Source: Manihot esculenta (lineage: Eukaryota > Streptophyta > Magnoliopsida > Malpighiales > Euphorbiaceae). Taken from it: a DNA stretch of 64,000 bases. This document shows, in pieces, positions 56,394 to 64,000 of this stretch. Position numbers and translations under genes: made by a program. The stretch's first letter is position 1; every line of letters starts with the position of its first letter. The stretch spans positions 23,966,665-24,030,664 of the forward strand of contig NC_035164.2 in the NCBI RefSeq assembly GCF_001659605.2. The letters run 5' to 3'. The notes beneath the pieces were generated by a model. It was not told the DNA's origin and did no database searches. It was given only the letters and a program-made list of their open reading frames with translations.

Positions 56394-58380
56394 TTCCAAT
56401 GGGGTAACATAACATACATTAAGCTTGGTTTACAATAATCATCATTAAACATTTAAGATCATGTACTAGAAAGGGATTAACATTCATACTATGGTCAAGC
56501 ACAACTCTAAACTTCCATAAGCATTATTACATTACATTTCTATACTATACTTTTACATTACATCATATTCATGTCCACATCTAGCTATTACAATAACATA
56601 ACTCTACTCCTGTTGACCTCCTGGTCTACCCTGTACCTGCAAACCTGGGGGTTAAAGGAGAGGGGTGAGCTATAAAGCCCAGTGAGCAGAATAATAACAT
56701 ATTCAATTTATATTTCATGCTTTCATGAAATGCAACACAGCACAAACAAATCACATCAAGGATGGACCTGTCACCAATAGTCCTCTACATACTCCAATCG
56801 TGCCAGGGGCGTAGAATGGGCCTCACTGGTCTTTCTCTTAATATAGTGCCAAGGGCGTAGAATGGGCCTCACTGGTCTTCCATACCGTATCATCATCATA
56901 ACATATCATACGAGGACTAAAGGATCATTCAACATCCATCCACATCATCATCAAGTTATGCAATGCAACATATTCGTGAATTCTAATGCATACAACCTAG
57001 TATATCTCATGATATACGTGATGCATGTATCATGCTCAAAATTTACTTATTTGCTTTGAAACATAAAGAGTTATTCCACTCACCTCTGGCTGAAGCTCTA
57101 ATGACTCTGAAGCAGCTATCTCACTGCTGAGGTCCTCGGTTCCTCGGGTCCGAACCTACACAGGTGGACTCAAATGAGGGACCAAACATCCATGAACACG
57201 ACTCTAAAATACTCCCCAAAAACCCCCTAAAACACCTTAAAACAATCATAGAAATCATACAAAGGAGGGCTGAACAGGGCACTTTCGGCGGCAGGTTCGG
57301 CGGCCGAAAGGCCCTCTAGAACCGAAAGTCATGCACCTTCGGCGGCACTTTCGGCGGCCGAAGGTTCCCTCCAGAGACGAAACTCATGCATGTTCGGCGG
57401 CACCTTCAGCGGCCGAAACTCCCTTCCAGAGCTGAAAGTCCACTTTCGGGGGCAGGGTTCGGCAGCAGATACATGCTACCACAGGCAGGTTCGGCGGCCG
57501 AAAGAGTCTTTGGCTGCCGAACTTGAGTTCTTCCCAAGGGCAGAAACTCAGCCTCTTACATGCACAAAAGCCTCCCAACTCATCCCACATGCATTTACTT
57601 ATTCTACAATATGCAAACTCAAGCCAACAAGCACATAGGGGTCTCAAACTAACTTAAACCCCAACCAAAACACATCAAACATGCATATTCTACATACATT
57701 GTTCATAAACACACATTTAACCAAAAACTCATCATAAGCCTACCCATGCATTTCTACCTCAAGAAACTTCATAAAACTTGCTTAAAATATGAAATGAACT
57801 ATGGATCTACTCTTACCTCTTGAAGAACGAGAGGAAAGACGACCCTAGCTTGGAGATGAGGAGAAACCAACTCTTTAGTCTCCAAGCTTCAAAACTTGCT
57901 CTTTTGCTCCAATATCTTCAAATCAACATAAAGCTTGTTAAAACGTGAAAGATCGGAGGAAAAACATAAAAAATGAACCATGGGAGAGCAAGAACTCACC
58001 GTGGCCGAAAATGGAGAGAAAACTCGCCTGTTTCGGCCATGGAGCTCTTATATAGGGGCTGCCAGACCACCTTTCGGCAGCCTAAAGTGCCTCCAAAAAT
58101 CATGCATGTTCGGCGGCCGAACATGAGGTTCGGCAGCCGAACCTTTGAAACTTTCGGAAGCCTAACTTGCCCCCCCAAAACCATCCAATGTTCGGCGGCC
58201 GAACCTGAAAATGCCTCCTTGGTCTTTTTCATTCAAAACTCAATTCCTTTCTTGCTTAAAACCATAAAATACATTAAAACATTTTATGAAAACATGGTTT
58301 TACGCTTCTAGAGGTTTTCGACATCCGAGATTCCACCGGACGGTAGGAATTCCGATACCGGAGTCTAGCCGGGTATTACA
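56394..58380 (-). repeat. 3' LTR of element H, right part
   Basis: Continues 44023-44292 and ends gagtctagccgggtattaca. Palindrome clusters at 57285-57525 and 58065-58205. A tandem pair with 'aggggcgtagaatgggcctc' lies at 56805-56880. TATA-like minus-strand CTATATAAGAGC near 58045. Confidence 0.9.
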
Positions 58381-58396
58381 TTCTTCCCCCCTTAAG
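58381..58396 (-). other. Polypurine tract of element H
   Basis: Minus strand CTTAAGGGGGGAAGAA next to the 3' LTR. Confidence 0.85.
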
Positions 58397-58478
58397 AACA
58401 TTCGTCCCCGAATGTTCACCAAACAAACATAGCATGGCATAAAACATAAACATTCATATAAAACACATAACACTTACT

Positions 58479-59891
58479 TTAAAAGAGATGAGGATATTGC
58501 CGGAGCATGGACTCCCGTGTCTCCCAGGTACACTCCTCAATGTTGTGGTGATTCCAAAGGACTTTCACCATCGGGATTTCCTTGTTTCTCAATTTTCTGA
58601 TCTGGGTGTCTAGGATCTGGACTGGCTGTTCAACATAAGTGAGATCCTCTTGGATCTCTATATCAGGCTCACTAAGAACCTTACTCGGATCTGACACAAA
58701 CTTTCTTAACATAGAAACATGGAAAACCGGATGGATTCTCTCCATTGAAGCAGGTAAATCTAGCTTATACGATACATTCCCAATCTTTTGCAAGATCTCA
58801 AAGGGCCCAATGTACCGTGGAGCTAGCTTACCTTTCTTCCCAAATCGAATCACCCCTTTCATTGGAGACACCTTGAGCAATACCAAATCCCCCTCCTGAA
58901 ACTCTACTTGCCCTCTGCGGATGTCTGCATAACTTTTCTGCCTGCTCACAGCAGTCTTGATCCTTTCTCTGATTATGGGCACCACCCTGCTGGTGATCTC
59001 TACTAGCTCAGGCCCTGCCAAGGCCCTTTCTCCAACTTCTTCCCAACAAACAGGTGACCTGCACTTCCTTCCATACAAAGCCTCATAGGGAGCCATCCCT
59101 ATGCTAGCATGATGGCTGTTATTGTAGGCAAACTCCACCAAAGGTAGATGCTACCTCCAAGAACCGCCAAAATCCAGCACACACATTCTGAGTATATCCT
59201 CTATTGTCTGGATGGTCCTCTCTGACTGTCCGTCCGTCTGTGGATGGAAAGCAATGCTAAAATCTAACCTGGTACCCATAGCATTCTGCAGACTCCGCCA
59301 AAACCTGGAGGTGAACTGGGGCCCTCTATCAGACACTATTGAAACAGGAACCCCATGCAACCTGACAACCTCATCCACATATACTTGCACCAACTTGTCC
59401 ACAGAATAGCCACTCTTGACAGGGATGAAGTGAGCAGATTTGGTCAGTCTGTCCACAATCACCCATATGGAGTCCAATATGTTGGACGCCGCCGGTAGCC
59501 CTACCACGAAGTCCATAGCTATATTCTCCCATTTTCACTCTGGAATGGGTAGTGGGTTAAGCATTCCAGCCGGCTTCTGATGTTCCAGCTTCACCCTCTG
59601 ACATATTTCGCAGGCTGACACAAACTGTGCCACTTCTCTCTTCATAGCTGGCCACCAATACACTCTCTTCAGATCTTGATACATTTTGGTGGCTCCAGGG
59701 TGAACACTGTATCTGGCATTATGAGCCTCCCTCATAATGTCTCCCTTCAGACCTACGTCATCTGGTACACACAATCTGCTCCCATAGCAGAGGATCCCCT
59801 TGCTGTCAAATCTGAACTCTTCATTCTTGCCTGACTAAACAGTCCTGGCAATCTTTACTAACTCTGGGTCCTCATACTATTTCTGAGTCAC
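58479..59891 (-). pseudogene. pol: Element H pol 3' part: integrase and chromodomain (stops)
   Basis: Continues the long frame after a stop at 59892. It has the integrase zinc finger ([14 protein letters not shown]), DDE core [15 protein letters not shown] and SERTIQT, and the C-terminal [13 protein letters not shown]. The chromodomain (KVLWNHHNIEECTWE) ends at a natural stop at 58479. In-frame stops: about 59877, 59836, 59535 (Trp in the others) and 59151 (Gln in the others). Catalytic residues are unchanged. All of these stops look like single C to T or G to A changes. Confidence 0.92.
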
Positions 59892-62800
59892 CTACTCCAG
59901 AAACACGGGTGCCACTCTCATCTGGGCTATCAAAGCACCTGTACCAGACAACTCCAACTGTAGACCTTCATTGATGAGCTCGAAGAACTCCCTCACTATT
60001 GGCCTCCTCTCTACTGAAATATGAGACAAACTGCCAAGTGATTTCTGGCTTAAAGCGTCTGCCACAACATTCGCCTTACCCCGATGGTACTGGATCTTGC
60101 AATCATAGTCACTGAGCAGTTCTACCCATCTTCTCTGCCTCATATTCAATTCCCTCTGACTCAAGATGTACTGCAGGCTTTTATGATCCGTGAAGATCCC
60201 ACATTTTACCCCATAAAGGTAATGCCTCCACATCTTGAGTGCAAAGATTACCGCTACCATCTCTAGGTCATGTGTAGGGTAATTCAACTCGTGCTTCTTC
60301 AGCTGCCTAGAAGCATAAGCAATCACCCTTTCATTCTGCATTAGCACACAACCAAGTCCCACACGGGACGCATCACAATAGACTGAGAAGTCTTCATTAC
60401 TAGATGGCAGAGCGAACACTGGTGCTGAAGTCAACCTCTTCTTGAGCTCCTCAAAGCTTTCTTCACACTGGTCGGTCCACACAAACCTCTGGTTCTTCTT
60501 AGTCAGTCTGGTCATAGGAGCTGCAATCTTAGAGAAGTCCTGGACGAACCTCCTGTAGTAACCTGCCAAACCCAAGAAGCTCTTGATCTCTGTCACTATA
60601 GTGGGTCTAGGCCAGTTAGCTACAGCTTCCACTTTCTTGGGGTCTACCTCGATTCCATTTTCTGGCACAACGTGCCCCAAGAATGAAATGCTCCTCAACC
60701 AGAACTCACACTTGGAGAACTTGGCATACAAGCCGTGTTCCCTCAAGGTCTGCAAGACCAACCTCAGATGATGGGCATGCTCCTCTGCATTCCTGGAATA
60801 CACTAAGATATCATCTATGAAGACAATAACAAAGTGATCCAGGTACTGGCTAAATACTCTGTTCATGAGATCCATGAATGCTGCAAGGGCATTGGTTAAG
60901 CCGAATGGCATCATAAGGAACTCATAGTGCCCATATCTGGTTCTGAAAGCTGTCTTCGGCACATCCTCGTTTCTTATCCTCAGCTGATGATACCCCGATC
61001 TCAGATCTATTTTAGAGAAACAACCTGCTCCCGCTAGCTGGTCGAATAGATCGTCAATCCTTGGCAATGGGTACTTATTCTTGGTAGTGACCTTGTTCAA
61101 CTGCCTGTAGTCGATACAAAGTCTGAGAGATCCATCCTTCTTTTTCACAAATAGCACTGGAGCACCCCAAGGTGAGGTACTCGGTCGGATGAAGCCTCTA
61201 TCTACCAACTCTTGCAACTGCTCCTTAAGCTCTTTCAATTCTGTTGGCGCCATCCTGTAGGGAGGGATAGAGATCGGTCTAGTTCCAGACATCAACTCAA
61301 TTTCGAACTCTATCTCCCTAGCAAGAGGTAGGCCTGGCAGCTCGTCTGGGAAAACGTCTAAGAACTCACTGACCACGGGCACTGAGGCGGGCTCTCTAAC
61401 ATGACTATCCAGCTCTCTCACATGAGCCAGAAAACCCTGACAACCCCTCCTGAGTAGCCTACGAGCCTGAAGGGCTGATATCAAACCTCTAGGAGTACTC
61501 CCCCTGTCTCCTCTGAAGACAACCTCTGACCCATCCTGACATCTGAACTTGACTACCTTGTCTCTGCAGTCCAAGATAGCACCATGGGTAGATAGCCAAT
61601 CCATCCCTAGAATGACGTCAAAATCTGTCAAATCTAGAACCACAAGGTCGGCAGAAAGGCATCTCCCTTCAACAAAAACTGGACTATACTGGCAGACTGA
61701 CTCTGCCACTGACGGGTCGCACTTGGGTCCACTGACCCATAGGGGACACTCTAACCCAGAGACCATCAATCCCAACCTCTCGACGGCCCTCGGAGCAGTG
61801 AAAGAATGAGATGCACCAGGGTCCATTAAGGCATAAACATCTGAGCAACCAATGATGAGATTACCTGCCACCACGGTGTTCAATGCATTTGCCTCCTGCT
61901 GTGTCATGGTGAAGATCCGTGCTGGGGCTGATGGACCTTCACCTCTGAAACCCGCTGAAGAAGAGGCTGCCCCTCTCCCTCTACCTCTGCCACTAGCCTG
62001 AGTCGTGGCTGGAGCTGCTGGCTGAGCCACACTACCAGAAGCTGTCTGCTGAGACTGTGCCATAAAAGCTGCTCTAGGACACTCCCGAGCCATATGTCCC
62101 TCCTGCCCACACCTAAAGCAGGCTATCGTCCCAACCAGACATACTCCTTTGTGCAGCTTCCCACACTTCCTACATACTGCATTATCTGCACCTGAGCTCG
62201 AGCCACTTCCCAATCCCAGACCTGACTTGATCTTGCTCCAGAACTTGTTCTTCTTTGGCTTCTTGGTGGTACTGCTCCACCCCTTACTGCCTGAACTCAG
62301 AGAAGAAGGGTCTAACTTGCCCCCACCTGGGGTCTTGGAACCAGAAGGCTGTGCCACTGATTGTTTAACTTTCCCTTCAATGATTGCACTAGCCTCCATC
62401 CTCCGAGCCATGCCCACTATGGCATGGAAACTCTCCCTCTCTGTTGACTGAATCAAGGAGGAATACCTGGAATGGAGCCTCATGATATACCTCCTTGACT
62501 TCTTCTGATCTGTGTCCAGATTCTGCCCAGCAAACGGCAACAGCTCCAAGAATCTGTCTGTATACTCATCCACACTCATCTCATCTGACTGCCTCAACTG
62601 CTCAAACTCAATCATTTTCAACTCCCTTGAACTGTCAGGGAAAGCCCATCCTACAAACTCATTTGCAAACTCCTCCCATGATAGGCTGTCCAATCTCGGG
62701 TTCACATAGTTCTTGAACCACTCTCGGGCCTTCTTGCATTTCAGTGTGAACCCAGCCATCTGAATGGCTCTACTGTCATCAGCTCCTATATCATCTGTAA

Positions 62801-63155
62801 TCGTTCTGACCCTCTCAAGATACACAAATGAATCATCACCGGTTTCAAACTGGGGAGCACCCAACTTCATGTAGTCGGTCATCTTGACCTTGCTCCCTCC
62901 AGATGAGCTATGTTTAGGCATTTGGGTTTCTAGGACAGTAGGTGCTGCTGATGGTGGAGGAGGTGCAGCATCCCCTGGGGTAGGGTTTGTTGTACCTGGG
63001 TAGAAGGACGGGGGTGGGTACATAGGATACTGTGGGTATGGTGGGTAGAAAGATGGGTATGGCATGTGAGAAGGGTAAGGATTAAAACTGGGGTAATCCG
63101 ATGTACCTCCCATCAAATACCCGGGATGCTGAGAAAAGGGTGGGTACTAGGGTGG
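59892..63155 (-). pseudogene. gag-pol: Element H gag-protease-RT-RNase H, long open frame
   Basis: 1074 codons are open from 63116 to 59892. In order: Pro/Tyr-rich region, capsid ([37 protein letters not shown]), Cys/His pair [16 protein letters not shown] knuckle [14 protein letters not shown], Gly-Arg repeat, protease [26 protein letters not shown] and FIDDILVYS, and RNase [16 protein letters not shown] to [13 protein letters not shown]. Gag and pol lie in one frame with no stop or shift between them. In front of it two stops at about 63147-63158 cut it from the gag start. The chain ends before integrase. Confidence 0.93.
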
Positions 63156-63470
63156 CTAAACAAATCCCGAGGCCTGAGTGCCTCCTTGGGACTCTCCCAT
63201 GCCCTCTCCAGACATACTTACTCCAAGGCTGCCATCCCTCCTCTGATCCACATCCATATCATCCCCCACATCCTCTGACATTCCTCCTTGAACTGTTCCC
63301 CTTACTGATCTGCTTATGTTCATATCCAAAGACCTTCTAGGGTCTCTCACTGCTCTTTCCCTGCTAGATCTGCTAGACATTGCCCTTGGCAATGCAGGGG
63401 GACGGGCACTCATGCCCTTATCCTCCGGTAGTACTCCAGCCAATCGTGCAGATCGACGAGTTCCTCTCAT
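63156..63470 (-). pseudogene. gag: Element H gag N-terminus
   Basis: Starts MRGTRRSARLAGVLPEDKG and runs through an Arg/Ser-rich and then acidic segment (DDMDVDQRRDGSLG) to QGGTQASGFV. There a TAG replaces the Gln found in A; a second stop (TAC to TAG) follows a few codons later. The start Met is chosen by agreement with A and G. Confidence 0.88.
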
Positions 63471-63725
63471 CCTGTTTACTGAAAAACAGCACACATCACA
63501 TAAACATTAGCATCAAATGGTTCATGTGCCAACACATGAACCCGCATCACATACATCACATACATAGCATATCATTAATGCACATGCATATAATCATGGC
63601 ATTTCACATCATCATTCAAGACAGGACTCTAGATCCTATCCTAGTGGACATGATTTTCCTATTGTGCTTGACCTTCTAGAACATCTATGAGCCCGACACT
63701 CTAGGTCCGACCATATGAACCTAGG

Positions 63726-63737
63726 GCTCTGATACCA
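63726..63737 (-). other. Primer binding site of element H (tRNA-iMet type)
   Basis: Minus strand TGGTATCAGAGC, three bases from the 5' LTR end. 63471-63725 is the untranslated leader. Confidence 0.85.
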
Positions 63738-63740
63738 ATC

Positions 63741-64000
63741 TGTAACAACCCGGAATCCGGACAGCTACCGGCGCTAGGATCCAGATCGGCTTAAGGCCGC
63801 TGGGACCCGTAGCAAGCCTAACATACATCCTGTATACCTGTTTAATCCCATACATGATCAACAATTACATAAAAATTTAAAACTTTTTCATTTAATCATT
63901 CATTCACTCATTTATTCTTTCATTCATTCTTTCATTCCTTCACCAAGCTTAACCTGTGCATGCACAAATCATAACATAAAGCCTCACACTGGAGTCCTCA
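63741..64000 (-). repeat. 5' LTR of element H (3' end only, cut by window edge)
   Basis: Plus strand starts tgtaacaacccggaatccgg. It matches 44023-44282 almost base for base, including the 'cattcattctttcatt' microsatellite. Confidence 0.9.

Larger units (their letters stand above)
44023..64000 (-). mobile_element. Tekay-like Ty3/gypsy element H, 3' LTR split by element G; 5' LTR cut by window edge
   Basis: Its 3' LTR is in two parts (44023-44292 and 56394-58380, together 2257 bp). The internal region is 58381-63740 and the 5' LTR begins at 63741. The first 250 bases of the two LTRs (44023 and 63741) are nearly identical, which proves they belong to one element. It is inserted in element I. 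The polyprotein is the best preserved in the window. Confidence 0.9.

Noticed and set aside
1..64000. Any host protein-coding gene
   Set aside because: Every substantial frame is explained by a retroelement or CACTA protein, or is antisense or LTR-internal; remaining gaps are LTR or element non-coding sequence.

Overview
The window is a block of plant (eudicot-type) repeat DNA made almost entirely of nested transposable elements; I find no host gene. Three groups are present: Ty3/gypsy chromoviruses whose polyprotein ends in a chromodomain (Tekay/Del-like, tRNA-iMet primer site), Athila-like Ty3/gypsy elements primed by tRNA-Asp, and one CACTA (En/Spm-type) DNA transposon. I lean weakly to Euphorbiaceae from general familiarity with the long 'TGTAATACCCGGCT' LTR family; the sequence alone does not prove the species.

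Layout, left to right. 1-6780: Tekay-like element A (minus), with 3' LTR remnant, decayed gag-pol and truncated 5' LTR. 6780-8985: 5' end of an Athila-like element (minus). 8986-11859: truncated Tekay-like element F (plus), a pol end plus a full LTR. 11860-40617: an older, different Tekay-like element E (minus), cut into pieces by later insertions. These are a CACTA transposon (12849-33851, TSD ATT), a 1170-bp palindromic element (35538-36707, TSD TGCAG) and a solo LTR (37898-40185, TSD TGCAT). The CACTA element is itself split by a solo LTR (14695-16894, TSD ATAAC) and by Athila-like element C (17474-27776, TSD AGTTT). Element C carries another solo LTR (23084-25234, TSD ATGGT) inside its gag. 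40618-44022: 3' LTR and 3' internal part of a second Athila-like element I, inserted in E's gag. From 44023 to the window end: Tekay-like element H (minus) inserted in I. Its 3' LTR is split by Tekay-like element G (44293-56393), and G's gag is split by a solo LTR (50750-53255, TSD CACAT).

The nesting gives a relative history: E is oldest, followed by I, H, G and then the solo LTR in G (five levels) on the right. On the left the order is E, CACTA, C, solo LTR (four levels). Coding regions in A, E, G and H are broken by stops and frameshifts, many of them CAG to TAG or TGG to TAG/TGA. H keeps the longest frame (1074 codons, gag through RNase H).

The least ordinary items are: a palindrome made of two oppositely oriented palindromes; a pol-less Athila lineage represented by two elements with the same internal structure; a triplicated LTR/polypurine-tract junction; and two unrelated LTR families that each carry many copies of their own short palindrome (TTCGGCNGCCGAA in the Tekay-like LTRs, GATTTGGGCAAATC-like in Athila-like element C).
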